From Burkholderiales bacterium (GTDB taxonomy: Bacteria; Pseudomonadota; Gammaproteobacteria; Burkholderiales; Burkholderiaceae_C), in contig JACPUE010000014.1 in the NCBI GenBank assembly GCA_016192425.1, positions 1 through 64,000 on the forward strand: a DNA stretch of 64,000 nucleotides. Reading direction: 5' to 3'. The number at the start of each line of letters is the position of its first letter. Position 1 is the first letter of the stretch. The translations under genes were made by a program, and so were the position numbers. Below the pieces are notes generated by a model. It was given only the letters and a program-made list of their open reading frames with translations. It was not told where the DNA came from and did no database searches. Below are positions 53,294-62,065 of this stretch, one piece after another.

Positions 53294-55324
53294 TCAGAGC
53301 GGCTGCACGCTGCCGGGCACGATGCGCGCATCGAACTCGCGCACCAGGGTCTGAACGAAGGGGTCGTTCTGCACAAGCTCCAGCGCGCGCTCCTGGCGGG
53401 CGTTCTGCCGCGCGGTGTTGCGCAGTGCGGGGCTGTCGGACACAGGCCCCAGCTCCACGCTGATGTCTTGCGCCAGGCCCGCGGCCTCCAGCGCGGCGCG
53501 CAGGCGCTCGCGGGTGCCGCTCTGGTTGAGCGATTCGCGCTCCACGCGCAGCAGCCAGTGCCCGCCGTCGCGCGCCACCAGTTGGGACTGCAAGGCCAGC
53601 TCGCGCACCAACGCAGTGATGGCCTCGCTGGCCACCAACTGCTGCACGGCGGCGTACCAGACCTCACCCTCCTCAGTGGGCACCAGGCGCCGGGCAGCGG
53701 GCGCGCCCCCGGGCTCGGCGGGCCGGGGCTGCAGGCGGGTGCTGTCCTGGCGCGGCTCACGCACGGGGATGGGGGCAACGCGCGGCGCGCCCTGCATCGC
53801 CAGCGGGGCGGGGCCAGGTGCTGCGGGCTGCGCTTGCGGCGCAGGGGCCAGGGCCTCGGGGTGGCGCACGGGCAGGCTTCTCAGGGGTGTGGGCGCTGTG
53901 GGTGGGCTGGCTGCCTCGGCCTGGACGCCAGGCGCTGCAGCGTCGGCCCGCGCTGGCCTCGGCGGGGCGAGCGGTGCTTCTGGCACTGCGGTGGGCTCGG
54001 GGGCGGGTGCCGCGCGGGCGGGCGACTCGGGGGCTGCAGGCGCAGCCAAGGGTTCCGCAGGTGCGTCTTGCGCTATTGTTTTGATAGCTGCTTGCGCAGT
54101 ATATTCGGGCACTGGGGCCGATTTTTGCTCAAAATCCTGCGACGCCGCCGCTGCGCTGGCGCCTGCCGCCGTGGCGCCATTCTCAGCAGGTTTCAGTGTT
54201 TTTTTTTCTGCCGCACCCCCTGGGGCTTTGAAGGGCAGCAAGCGCAGCAGCACCATGGTGAGCGCAGCGTATTCGTCGGGCGCCAGGCCCAGTTCGGCGC
54301 GGCCGTGCAGGCAGATGCTGTAGAGCAGCTGCGTCTCATCGGCGGGCAGCAAGGCGGCCAGGCGCTGCACCTCGGCCGCCTCGGGGTCGCTGGCGTCGCC
54401 GCCGTCCAGGCCCGGCACGGCCTGCAGCACGGCCATGCGCTGCAGCACGGTGACCATTTCCTCCAGCGTGGAGGCGGCGGACAGGCCCAATTGGCGCAGC
54501 GCCTCGACCGTCTGCACCACGGTGCGGCCGTCGGCCTGGGCCAGGGCTTCGATCAGGCGCAGCACATGGCTGCGGTCCACGCTGCCCAGCATCTGGCGCA
54601 CGGTGGCTTCTTCGAGGCTGCCGCCGCCAAAGGCGATGGCCTGGTCGGTGAGCGAGAGCGCGTCGCGCATGGAGCCGCGCGCCGCGCGCGCCAGCAGGCG
54701 CAGGGCCTGGGGCTGCGCCTGCACCTGCTCGGTGGCCAGCACCTGGGCCAGGTGCTCCAGCACCGTCTCAGGCGCCATGGGGCGCAGGTTGAACTGCAGG
54801 CAGCGGCTGAGCACGGTGACCGGCACCTTCTGCGGGTCGGTCGTGGCAAGCACGAACTTGAGGTACTCGGGCGGCTCTTCCAGCGTCTTGAGCATGGCGT
54901 TGAAGGCCGTGTTGGTCAGCATGTGCACTTCGTCGATCATGAAGACCTTGAAGCGCCCCTGCACCGGCTTGTAGACGGCCTGCTCCAGCAGGCCCTGCAC
55001 CTCGTCCACGCCGCGGTTGGAGGCCGCGTCCAGCTCGGTGTAGTCAGGGAAACGGCCGCTGTCGATGTCGGTGCAGGCCGGGCACACGCCGCAGGGCGTG
55101 GCGGTGATGCCGCCCTGCCCGTCAGGCCCCTGGCAGTTGAGCGACTTGGCCAGAATGCGCGACACCGTGGTCTTGCCCACGCCGCGCGTGCCCGTGAACA
55201 AATAGGCATGGTGCAGCCGCTGCTGCGTGAGCGCGTTGGTCAACGCCTGCACCACATGCTGCTGCCCCACCATTTCAGTGAAGTTGCGCGGGCGGTACTT
55301 GCGGGCGAGCACGAGGTAAGACAT
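53294..55324 (-). CDS. dnaX: DNA polymerase III subunits tau/gamma
   Basis: 676 aa from the ATG at 55324; longer frames upstream run through repeat DNA. Clamp-loader ATPase with YLVLARKYRPRNFTEMVGQQHV, Walker A GTRGVGKTTVSRI, a four-Cys zinc module, MIDEVHML and ATTDPQKVPVTVLSRCLQF (SRC motif). Domains I-III end near residue 370, followed by a long Ala/Pro-rich linker and the tau-specific polymerase-binding C-terminus. A run of nine A at codons 373-376 marks the point where a shorter gamma form could be made. A family 1 repeat lies in frame in the linker. Confidence 0.95.
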   Translation of the reverse strand: MSYLVLARKYRPRNFTEMVGQQHVVQALTNALTQQRLHHAYLFTGTRGVGKTTVSRILAKSLNCQGPDGQGGITATPCGVCPACTDIDSGRFPDYTELDAASNRGVDEVQGLLEQAVYKPVQGRFKVFMIDEVHMLTNTAFNAMLKTLEEPPEYLKFVLATTDPQKVPVTVLSRCLQFNLRPMAPETVLEHLAQVLATEQVQAQPQALRLLARAARGSMRDALSLTDQAIAFGGGSLEEATVRQMLGSVDRSHVLRLIEALAQADGRTVVQTVEALRQLGLSAASTLEEMVTVLQRMAVLQAVPGLDGGDASDPEAAEVQRLAALLPADETQLLYSICLHGRAELGLAPDEYAALTMVLLRLLPFKAPGGAAEKKTLKPAENGATAAGASAAAASQDFEQKSAPVPEYTAQAAIKTIAQDAPAEPLAAPAAPESPARAAPAPEPTAVPEAPLAPPRPARADAAAPGVQAEAASPPTAPTPLRSLPVRHPEALAPAPQAQPAAPGPAPLAMQGAPRVAPIPVREPRQDSTRLQPRPAEPGGAPAARRLVPTEEGEVWYAAVQQLVASEAITALVRELALQSQLVARDGGHWLLRVERESLNQSGTRERLRAALEAAGLAQDISVELGPVSDSPALRNTARQNARQERALELVQNDPFVQTLVREFDARIVPGSVQPL
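54069..54134. repeat. dispersed repeat family 1, copy inside the dnaX linker
   Basis: Full-length copy from GCGCTATTGTTTTGATAGCT to ATTTTTGCTCAAAA, read in frame on the minus strand. The segment AAIKTIAQ matches the gspD and pepN copies (AIKTIA), but the flanking part of the repeat lies on the N-terminal side here. Confidence 0.75.
54199..54207 (-). promoter_or_regulatory. A9 slippage site in dnaX (putative gamma-producing signal)
   Basis: On the coding strand GCA-GAA-AAA-AAA-ACA contains nine consecutive A. Gaining one A, or a -1 ribosomal shift, leads to a TGA after five codons. Losing one A leads to His then TGA. Either product would be about 376-380 aa, just past domain III. This resembles the Thermus dnaX transcriptional slippage site. 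Confidence 0.55.
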
Positions 55325-55407
55325 TCGCGCGATTCTACGGCCCATGGACTGCAAGGTTTTGGTAGGGCGTCCACCACCCTCTACTGCACTTTGTCGCTCT
55401 ACCATAC

Positions 55408-55534
55408 TTGCAATACTGGCGCGCACCACGCGAGAGATGCCGCGCAAGGGCCGCCCCGCAGCGCTGGCATCGTCCCCCTTCCCGAATTGCGCAGCAATTC
55501 GAGAGAAGGGGGAAACGGCGCAGCCGTTCAGGGG
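55408..55534 (-). repeat. dispersed repeat family 2, copy E
   Basis: On the minus strand it runs from CCCCCTGAACGGCTGCGCC, through the TCTCGAATTGCTGCGCAATTC hairpin and GGGGCGGCCCTTGCGCGGC, to GTGCGCGCCAGTATT, with moderate divergence from copies A-D. It lies between the divergent dnaX and 4.5S RNA genes, and its left end abuts the RNA promoter. Confidence 0.65.
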
Positions 55535-55535
55535 G

Positions 55536-55541
55536 TAGAAT
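55536..55541 (+). promoter_or_regulatory. -10 element of the 4.5S RNA gene (TAGAAT)
   Basis: TAGAAT lies 6 bases before the predicted first base of the SRP RNA, the expected distance. A good -35 is not evident; that position falls inside repeat copy E. Confidence 0.5.
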
Positions 55542-55547
55542 CCCATC

Positions 55548-55645
55548 TTGACGGGCCTCCCCGCATGGTGAAGCGGCCAACCGGGTCAGGTGGGGAACCA
55601 AGCAGCCCTAACTGTGGAGCCAGTGCCGGGGGTAAGGCTCGTCAA
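55548..55645 (+). ncRNA. ffs: signal recognition particle 4.5S RNA
   Basis: The conserved apical domain GGGTCAGGTGGGGAACCAAG with following CAGCCC matches the SRP RNA consensus (GGUCAGG, GGAA tetraloop-type, AAGCAGCC). The ends TTGACGGGCCT and AGGCTCGTCAA pair to close the long hairpin, giving about 98 nt, normal for a small bacterial 4.5S RNA. It binds Ffh to target nascent membrane proteins. It is divergent from dnaX, a usual neighbour of ffs in proteobacteria. An open frame from 55590 that reads through it is not a real gene start. Confidence 0.9.
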
Positions 55646-55709
55646 CTTCTTCTTTGCGCACCCCAACCGGGGCTGCGCTTTCCACCGCAACCGAACGCTG
55701 CCCTGCCCC

Positions 55710-57281
55710 GTGCGTTCCTCCCACACCATTGCCCCGTATTGCCTGCGCTGGTTTTTGTGGCTGGCCTGCGCCCTGGCGGCGCCCGTGTGGGCGGGCCCCT
55801 GGGTGGACGCGGCGGGTCGCCCTACCCCTGCAGCGCACCAGGCCACCGCCCTGCTGGCCGATGCCGCCAGCGAGGGCCTGCGCCCTCAGGACTACGCTGC
55901 CGACACCCTGGCACGCGCGGTGCAGGCCGCGTCCCAAGGCCCGGCCCTGGATGCAGCGCGCGCCGCGCTGCTGGACAATGCGCTCCATGCCGCCCTGCAG
56001 GCCTATCTGGCCGACCTGCACACGGGCCGCATCCACCCGCAGGCGGTGCAGGCCGGCTTCCGCCCCGACCGCTTGCCAGCGTTCGACCCCGGCAGCTTTT
56101 TGCAAACGGCGCTGGCAGCCCCCGCCCTGGGCCCGGCGCTGCGCGCCGCCGCTCCCGGCGTGCCGCAGTACGCACTGCTGCGCACGGCGCTGGCGCAGTA
56201 CCGCACCCTGGCGCACCGCCCCGCATGGGATGCGCCCCTGCCGCCCCTGCCCGCAGGCCGCAAGCTGGAACCCGGCCAGGCCTGGCCCGGCCTTGCGCGG
56301 CTCGCCCAGCGGCTTGCGGCGCTGGGCGACCTGCCTGCCAGCACCCCGGCCCTCACCACCTACGACGCTGCGCTGCAGGACGCCGTGCGCGCCTTCCAGC
56401 AGCGCCACGCACTGGCAGCCGACGGCGTGCTGGGCCGTTCCACCATTGCGCAGCTGGAGGTCACGCCCGAACAGCGGGCACAGCAAATCATGCTCACCAT
56501 GGAACGCCTGCGCTGGACGCCGCTGCAGCAGGCCGCGCGCGTGGTGGAAGTGAACGTGCCCGAATTTGTGCTGCGCGCCTACGAGCTGCGGGCAGGCCAG
56601 CACACCCCGGTGCTGCAGATGAACGTGATCGTGGGCAACTCGGTGCGCAAAACGCACACGCCGCTGTTCGACGAGGACATGCGCTCCATCGAATTCAACC
56701 CGTACTGGAACGTTCCGCCCTCCATCGCGCACGAGGAAACCGTGGCCCACCTGCGCCGCAACCCGGCCTATTTCACGCAGCAGGGCCTGGAGTTTGTGGA
56801 CGCCCAGGGCCAGGCCCACACCGCGCTGAATGACGCCGACCTGGAGGCCGTGCTGCAGGGCCAGATGCGCCTGCGCCAGCGCCCCGGCCCGCGCAACGCC
56901 CTGGGCGACATCAAGTTCGTGCTGCCCAACAGCAACAGCATTTACCTGCACCACACGCCCAGCACCGGGCTGTTTGCGCGCGAGCGGCGCGACTTCAGCC
57001 ACGGCTGCATCCGGGTGCAGGACCCGGTGGCGCTGGCGCACTTCGTGTTGCAGGACGACCCCGCCTGGACGCCCGAGCGCATCCGCCAGGCCATGGGCCG
57101 GGGCCAGCCCCATACCGTGCGCCTGCCCCAGCCTGTGCCCGTGGTGATTGCCTACAGCACCGCCGTCGTCAAAGACGGCCGGGTGCATTTTTTTGCCGAC
57201 CTCTACGGCCAGGACCGGCTGCTGGCCAATGCCCTGGAGCGCGAATCACGTGCACGGCAAGCCAAGCTCCAGGCACGCTGA
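55710..57281 (+). CDS. L,D-transpeptidase (YcbB/LdtD type)
   Basis: 523 aa from the GTG at 55710; the only in-frame ATG upstream (55590) lies inside the 4.5S RNA. This start gives a signal peptide (CLRWFLWLACALAAPVWAG). A helical scaffold domain, a PG_binding_1 motif (LQDAVRAFQQRHALAADGVLG) and the YkuD domain follow, with HTPSTGLFARERRDFSHGC and catalytic Cys433. It forms 3-3 cross-links in peptidoglycan. It is followed by a 20-bp convergent gap to plsY. Confidence 0.9.
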   Translation: MRSSHTIAPYCLRWFLWLACALAAPVWAGPWVDAAGRPTPAAHQATALLADAASEGLRPQDYAADTLARAVQAASQGPALDAARAALLDNALHAALQAYLADLHTGRIHPQAVQAGFRPDRLPAFDPGSFLQTALAAPALGPALRAAAPGVPQYALLRTALAQYRTLAHRPAWDAPLPPLPAGRKLEPGQAWPGLARLAQRLAALGDLPASTPALTTYDAALQDAVRAFQQRHALAADGVLGRSTIAQLEVTPEQRAQQIMLTMERLRWTPLQQAARVVEVNVPEFVLRAYELRAGQHTPVLQMNVIVGNSVRKTHTPLFDEDMRSIEFNPYWNVPPSIAHEETVAHLRRNPAYFTQQGLEFVDAQGQAHTALNDADLEAVLQGQMRLRQRPGPRNALGDIKFVLPNSNSIYLHHTPSTGLFARERRDFSHGCIRVQDPVALAHFVLQDDPAWTPERIRQAMGRGQPHTVRLPQPVPVVIAYSTAVVKDGRVHFFADLYGQDRLLANALERESRARQAKLQAR

Positions 57282-57301
57282 GCCCTTGGCCCAGGACATG
57301 C

Positions 57302-58012
57302 TCAGTGCTTGTGCTTTTTGGGCCTTGCCTTGTGCGTACCCTGCGGGGCCGGTGGCTGCGCCGCCCCTGGAGCCCCCTGCGCCGCCTTGCCCTTGCTGCC
57401 CAGGCGCGATTCCTTGCCCTGGATGAGCCGGGTGATGTTCTCCTTGTGGCGCCAGACCAGCAAAGCAGCCATCACCACGATGGCGCCGGTGACGGGGCGT
57501 TCGGCATTCCACAGCAGGCCCGAGGCCAGCACATACGCCACCGGCGACAGCACCGCGGCCGACAGCGATGCCAGCGACGAATAGCGCGAAACCGCCGCCA
57601 CCGCCAGCCACAGCAGGCCCAGCACCAGCCCCAGCCAGGCGCTGATGCCCACCAGCACCCCCAGCGCCGTGGCCACGCCCTTGCCGCCCTCGAAGCGGAA
57701 GAACACCGGCCACAGGTGGCCCAGGAAAGCCGCCAGCCCCACCAGCGCCAGCGTGAATTCACCCATGCCCCAGGGCTCGCCAAACCAGCGCACCAGCACC
57801 ACGGGCAGCCAGCCCTTGACGGCGTCGAGCAGCAGCGTGACCACCGCCGCCGCCTTGCTGCCCGAGCGCAGCACATTGGTGGCGCCAGGGTTCTTGCTGC
57901 CGTAGGTGCGCGGATCGTTCAGCCCCATGGCGCGGGAGACGATGACGGCAAACGACAGCGAACCCAGCAAATAGGCCGCCAGCACGGCGAGAACGGAATA
58001 GACGACGGGCAC
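57302..58012 (-). CDS. plsY: acyl-phosphate glycerol-3-phosphate acyltransferase
   Basis: 236 aa from a GTG at 58012, preceded by AGGAG at a good distance; the frame extends upstream but without a ribosome site. Five membrane helices with the three PlsY motifs: GSLSFAVIVSR, the GSKNPGATNVLR glycerol-phosphate loop, and FEGGKGVAT. A Lys/Pro/Gly-rich tail follows. It starts phospholipid synthesis from acyl-phosphate. Confidence 0.95.
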   Translation of the reverse strand: MPVVYSVLAVLAAYLLGSLSFAVIVSRAMGLNDPRTYGSKNPGATNVLRSGSKAAAVVTLLLDAVKGWLPVVLVRWFGEPWGMGEFTLALVGLAAFLGHLWPVFFRFEGGKGVATALGVLVGISAWLGLVLGLLWLAVAAVSRYSSLASLSAAVLSPVAYVLASGLLWNAERPVTGAIVVMAALLVWRHKENITRLIQGKESRLGSKGKAAQGAPGAAQPPAPQGTHKARPKKHKH

Positions 58013-58102
58013 GAAACACTCTCCTGAATTCAGCAATGCGCCGCGAGGCTGCGGCACGGTGCGGGGGCCATTCTGCCAGCCCCCGCCGGGCACCCTGCCC
58101 TG

Positions 58103-58606
58103 TCAGTCCGCCAGCGCGCACTGCACAGGCTTGGCCCCCAGCAGGCGCACGCAGACCTGCGGGTCCATCTGTACCAGGTAACCCCGGCGCCCGCCGTTGA
58201 TGGCGATGCGTGACAGTTGCAGGATGCTTTCCTCGATATAGACGGGCATGTCGCGCCGCGTGCCGAACGGCGAGGTGCCGCCCACCAGGTAACCACTGTG
58301 GCGCTGGGCCACCTCGGGCGTGCAGGGCTCGACCGACTTGGCGCCGATCTGGCGCGCCAGGTTCTTGGTGGAGACCTTGCGGTCGCCGTGCATGAGCACG
58401 ATCAGCGGCTTGGCATCCTGGTCCTGCATCACCAGGGTCTTGACCACATGGTGCTCGTCCAGCCCAAGCTGGCGCGCCGACTCGGCCGTGCCGCCGTGCT
58501 CCACATACTCGTAGGGGTGGCCGGTGAACTCCACCTGGTGCGCCTTGAGCATCTGTGTGGCGGGGGTTTCGCTCACATGCGCGGTCTTACCTTCTTTTTT
58601 GGCCAT
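58103..58606 (-). CDS. ybaK: Cys-tRNA(Pro) deacylase YbaK/EbsC
   Basis: 167 aa. The YbaK fold shows VKTLVMQDQDAKPLIVLMHGDRKVSTKNLA, GYLVGGTSPFGTRRDMPVYIEESI and RIAINGGRRGYLVQMDP. It hydrolyses cysteine mischarged onto tRNA-Pro. It is downstream of the aldo/keto reductase; the 71 bp between them is a family 1 repeat. Confidence 0.94.
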   Translation of the reverse strand: MAKKEGKTAHVSETPATQMLKAHQVEFTGHPYEYVEHGGTAESARQLGLDEHHVVKTLVMQDQDAKPLIVLMHGDRKVSTKNLARQIGAKSVEPCTPEVAQRHSGYLVGGTSPFGTRRDMPVYIEESILQLSRIAINGGRRGYLVQMDPQVCVRLLGAKPVQCALAD

Positions 58607-58610
58607 TTTA

Positions 58611-58675
58611 CTATGATTTTGATAGCTGCTTACGCTTTACCAATAAGCGCTGCAGGCCAATTTTGCCTCAAAAAC
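58611..58675. repeat. dispersed repeat family 1, copy between the aldo/keto reductase gene and ybaK
   Basis: Full-length copy including TTTTGATAGCTGCTTACGC, AATAAGCGCTGCAGGCCAA and TTTTGCCTCAAAAACC. It is one of the best-preserved spacer copies and shows the full 65-bp form. Confidence 0.8.
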
Positions 58676-58677
58676 CA

Positions 58678-59754
58678 TCACAAGGCCGGGTCGCCCAGCT
58701 CCCAGCGGATGGCGTCAATCTGCGCCAGCAGCTCGGGCGACAGCTGCGTGCCCCAGGCATCCAGGTCTTCGTCGAGCTGCGCGAGCGAAGTCACGCCGAT
58801 GATGGTGCTGGCCACCTGCCACTTGGTGTAGCAGAACGCCAGCGCCATGCGCGTGGGCGTGAGGCCGTGCTCGCGCGCGAGCTGGTTGTAGCGGCGCGCC
58901 GCCTGCAGCGCCTCAGGCCGGCCCCAGCGCTGCTTGCGCACCGATTCATAGCGCGCCATGCGCGCGCCCTGGGGCGCATCCGGGCCGGTGGTGCCGCTCT
59001 GGTCGAACTTGCCCGTCAGCAGGCCGAAGGCCAGCGGTGAATAGGCCAGCAGCGGCACACCCAGGCGGTGGCAGGTTTCGTCGAGCGCGTTTTCATACGT
59101 GCGATTCAGCAAGCAGTACGGGTTCTGCACCGAGGCCACGCGCGGCAGGCCATGCTGCTCGGCCAGGCGCACGAACTCGTGCACGCCGTAAGGCGTTTCG
59201 TTCGACAGGCCGATGGCGCGCACCTTGCCCGCCTTCACCAGGCCCGCCAGCGCATCAAGCTGCTCGCGGATGGGCGTCTGCGAGACCTCCTTGGCCGGGT
59301 CGTAGTAACGCGTGCCAAAGGCGGGCACATGGCGCTCGGGCCAGTGGATCTGGTAGAGGTCGATCACCTCGGTCTGCAGGCGGCGCAGGCTGCCCTCGCA
59401 CGAGGCCACGATGTCGGCTGCCGTCAGCCCCAAGCCCTCGCGGATCCAGGGCATGCCGCGCGAAGGGCCGGCCACCTTGGTGGCCAGCACCAGCTTCTGC
59501 CGCTGGCCGGGGTGCTGCGCGAACCAGCGGCCCAGGATGGTCTCGGTGGCGCCGCAGGTCTCGGCCCGCGCGGGCACGGAATACATCTCGGCCGTGTCGA
59601 GGAAGTTCACGCCACGCCCGAAAGCGCGGTCGAGGATGGCAAACGCATCCGGCTCGGCCACCTGCTCGCCGAAAGTCATGGTGCCCAGGCAGATGGGAGA
59701 AACTTTCAGGCCGCTGTGGCCCAGGGCGACGGTCTTCATAGGTAATGTGGTCAT
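58678..59754 (-). CDS. aldo/keto reductase, Tas-like
   Basis: 358 aa from the ATG at 59754, or 353 aa from 59739; neither has a strong ribosome site. (beta/alpha)8 barrel motifs: ICLGTMTFGEQ, the catalytic Asp/Tyr in NFLDTAEMYSVPARAET, Lys in LATKVAGPSRGM, and LQTEVIDLYQIHWPER. It closely resembles E. coli Tas. It is an NADPH-dependent reductase; the substrate is unknown. It is divergent from an alpha/beta hydrolase. Confidence 0.9.
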   Translation of the reverse strand: MTTLPMKTVALGHSGLKVSPICLGTMTFGEQVAEPDAFAILDRAFGRGVNFLDTAEMYSVPARAETCGATETILGRWFAQHPGQRQKLVLATKVAGPSRGMPWIREGLGLTAADIVASCEGSLRRLQTEVIDLYQIHWPERHVPAFGTRYYDPAKEVSQTPIREQLDALAGLVKAGKVRAIGLSNETPYGVHEFVRLAEQHGLPRVASVQNPYCLLNRTYENALDETCHRLGVPLLAYSPLAFGLLTGKFDQSGTTGPDAPQGARMARYESVRKQRWGRPEALQAARRYNQLAREHGLTPTRMALAFCYTKWQVASTIIGVTSLAQLDEDLDAWGTQLSPELLAQIDAIRWELGDPAL

Positions 59755-59875
59755 CGGAAAATGCTGGAATAGTCCAGTGTACGGGGCCTGGCCACAGCCT
59801 GCAGCGTCACCCGCGCGACAAGCTGCGGGGCCTGGGCAGATATACACAAAGCATTTGCTTGGTAATAATCCAGCC

Positions 59876-60799
59876 ATGTACCAGGAACTCCAACCCGCGC
59901 GCAGCGAATACGTCCCCATCCGGCAACTGAACTACCACGTGCGCCTGTGGGGGCCCGACACCTCAGCCCTGCCGCCGCTGGTGCTGGTGCATGGCTGGAT
60001 GGACGTGTCCGCGTCCTACCAGTTCGTGGTCGACGCGTTCTCGCAGGCCTTTGCGCAGGGGCGCCGCATCATCGCGCCCGACTGGCGCGGCTTTGGGCTG
60101 ACGGCGCCGCCCGTGCCCACGGACCACTACTTCTTCCCCGACTACCTGGCCGACCTGGACCAGCTGCTGGACCACTACGCACCGGGCACGCCGGTCGATC
60201 TGGTGGGCCACAGCATGGGCGGCAACGTGGCCATGTTCTACGCCGGGGTTCGGCCCACGCGCGTGCGCCGCCTGGTCAACCTGGAAGGCTTTGGCATGCC
60301 CGCCAGCAAGCCCGCCAAGGCCCCCCAGCGCTACGCCGAGTGGATGGACGAGCTCAAGGCCCTGCAGCGCGGCGAGATGGCCCTGAAAACCTACGGCAGC
60401 GCCGACGGCGTGGCCCGCCGCCTGATGAAGACCAACCCGCGCCTGCCCCAGGACAAGGCCCAGTGGCTGGCCCAGCACTGGGCACGCCCCAATGCGCAGG
60501 GGCAGTGGGAAATCCTGGGCGACGCCGCGCACAAGGTGACCAACGCCACGCTCTTCCGCCTGGAAGAAGCCCTGGCGCTGTACGCCGCCATCACCGCGCC
60601 CACGCTCAGCATCGAGGCCAGCGACGACAGCCTGGGCCTGTGGTGGAAGGGCCGCTACACGCTGGAGGAATACCACCAGCGCCTGCAAAGCGTGCCCGAC
60701 TGCCGCATCGCGCGCGTCGAAGACGCAGGCCACATGCTGCACCACGACCAGCCGCAGGCCGTGGCCGCATTGATCGAGGGTTTTCTGCAATCTGAATAA
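59876..60799 (+). CDS. alpha/beta hydrolase
   Basis: 307 aa from the ATG at 59876. Oxyanion HGWMD, nucleophile elbow GHSMGGN (Ser), and the His in VEDAGHMLHHDQP; RRLVNLEGFGMP follows the elbow. A soluble esterase- or epoxide-hydrolase-like enzyme of unknown substrate. An AT-rich leader (GGTAATAATCC) precedes it. It is followed by a family 1 repeat. Confidence 0.85.
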   Translation: MYQELQPARSEYVPIRQLNYHVRLWGPDTSALPPLVLVHGWMDVSASYQFVVDAFSQAFAQGRRIIAPDWRGFGLTAPPVPTDHYFFPDYLADLDQLLDHYAPGTPVDLVGHSMGGNVAMFYAGVRPTRVRRLVNLEGFGMPASKPAKAPQRYAEWMDELKALQRGEMALKTYGSADGVARRLMKTNPRLPQDKAQWLAQHWARPNAQGQWEILGDAAHKVTNATLFRLEEALALYAAITAPTLSIEASDDSLGLWWKGRYTLEEYHQRLQSVPDCRIARVEDAGHMLHHDQPQAVAALIEGFLQSE

Positions 60800-60802
60800 A
60801 AA

Positions 60803-60858
60803 GGCCTCTAGAGCCCGTTGACAGGGCGCTAGAAGCTATATATTTGATAGCACCACTC
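60803..60858. repeat. dispersed repeat family 1, copy upstream of prfB
   Basis: From GGCCTCTAGAGCCC to GAAGCTATATATTTGATAGC, a shortened form of the family, in the spacer before prfB. Confidence 0.6.
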
Positions 60859-60949
60859 GCCCAGAGCGTGCCTGCGCGCACTGCAAGCCCGGGAGCGGCC
60901 CGCGCATGAGAAAATCGCGGGTTATTCAGAACACTCAGGATTGCACACC

Positions 60950-62054
60950 ATGGAAGCAGAACGCATCAACCAGATCGGCAACACCCTCCAGGACTTGGCC
61001 ACGCGCACGGCCGAGTTACGGAGGTATCTTTGACTTCGATGCCAAGTTTGAACGCCTGCGCACGGTAAACGCCTCGCTCGAAGACCCCTCGGTCTGGAAC
61101 GACCCCAAGAAGGCCCAGGAGCTGGGCAAGGAACAGAAGTCGCTCAACGCCGTCGTGCTCACGCTAGACAAGCTCACGCGCGAGCTGGCCGACAACGCCG
61201 AGCTGTTCGAGATGAGCAAGGAAGAAGGCGACGACGCGGGCCTCACGACCATCGAGGCCGAGGCCGACAAGCTGCGCCCGCTGGTGGAGGAACTCGAATT
61301 CCGCCGCATGTTCCGCAACGAGGCCGACCCGCTGAACTGCTTTGTCGACATCCAGGCCGGCGCCGGTGGCACCGAGGCCTGCGACTGGGCCAGCATGCTG
61401 CTGCGCCAGTACCTCAAGTACGCCGAGCGCAAGGGCTTCAAGGCCACGGTGGAAGAAGAAACCCCCGGCGACGTGGCGGGCATCAAGAGCGCCACCATCC
61501 ACATCGAGGGGGAATACGCCTACGGCCTGCTGCGCACCGAAACTGGCGTGCACCGCCTGGTGCGCAAATCGCCGTTCGACAGTTCGGGGGGCCGCCACAC
61601 GAGTTTCGCCTCGCTGTTCGTCTACCCCGAGATCGATGACTCGATCGAGATCAACATCAACCCGTCCGACGTGCGCACCGACACCTACCGTGCCAGCGGC
61701 GCGGGCGGCCAGCACATCAACAAGACCGACTCGGCCGTGCGCCTGACGCACTTGCCCACCGGCATCGTGGTGCAGTGCCAGGACGGCCGCAGCCAGCACG
61801 GCAACCGCGACATCGCCTGGCAGCGCCTGCGCTCCAAGCTCTACGACCACGAGATGCGCAAGCGCCAGGAAGAGCAGCAAAAGCTCGAAGACACCAAGAC
61901 CGACGTGGGCTGGGGCCACCAGATCCGCAGCTACGTGCTGGACAACAGCCGCATCAAGGACCTGCGTACCAACGTCGAGATTTCCGCCACGCAAAAGGTG
62001 CTGGACGGTGACCTCGACGCCTTCATCGAAGCCTCGCTCAAGCAAGGCGTATAA
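60950..62054 (+). CDS. prfB: peptide chain release factor 2 (programmed +1 frameshift)
   Basis: 367 aa joined as 60950-61030 plus 61032-62054. The first 27 codons ([16 protein letters not shown] onward) end in CTT followed by an in-frame TGA; a +1 shift at CTT-TGA-C continues into [11 protein letters not shown]2 features are the SPF-type tripeptide (KSPFDSSG) and GGQ at residues 252-254. It ends translation at UGA and UAA; low RF2 promotes the shift and so restores supply. Its length fits E. coli RF2 (365 aa). An unshifted frame from 60906 gives a false N-terminus. Confidence 0.96.
61020..61034 (+). promoter_or_regulatory. prfB programmed +1 frameshift site
   Basis: The internal Shine-Dalgarno GGAGG (61020-61024) is followed by TAT-CTT-TGA-C, the canonical RF2 frameshift signal at standard spacing. 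Confidence 0.95.
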
Positions 62055-62065
62055 GAAAGCAACCC

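Noticed and set aside
55325-55546. 74-residue N-terminal extension of DnaX
   Set aside because: It reads through repeat family 2 copy E, while the family begins at MSYLVLARKYRP.
55590-55709. ATG-started extension of the L,D-transpeptidase
   Set aside because: The ATG lies inside the 4.5S RNA gene and the extension precedes a clear signal peptide; the GTG at 55710 fits better.
60906-61030. Uninterrupted prfB frame starting at 60906
   Set aside because: Its N-terminus does not match RF2; the true start is 60950 in the other frame with the programmed +1 shift at CTT-TGA.
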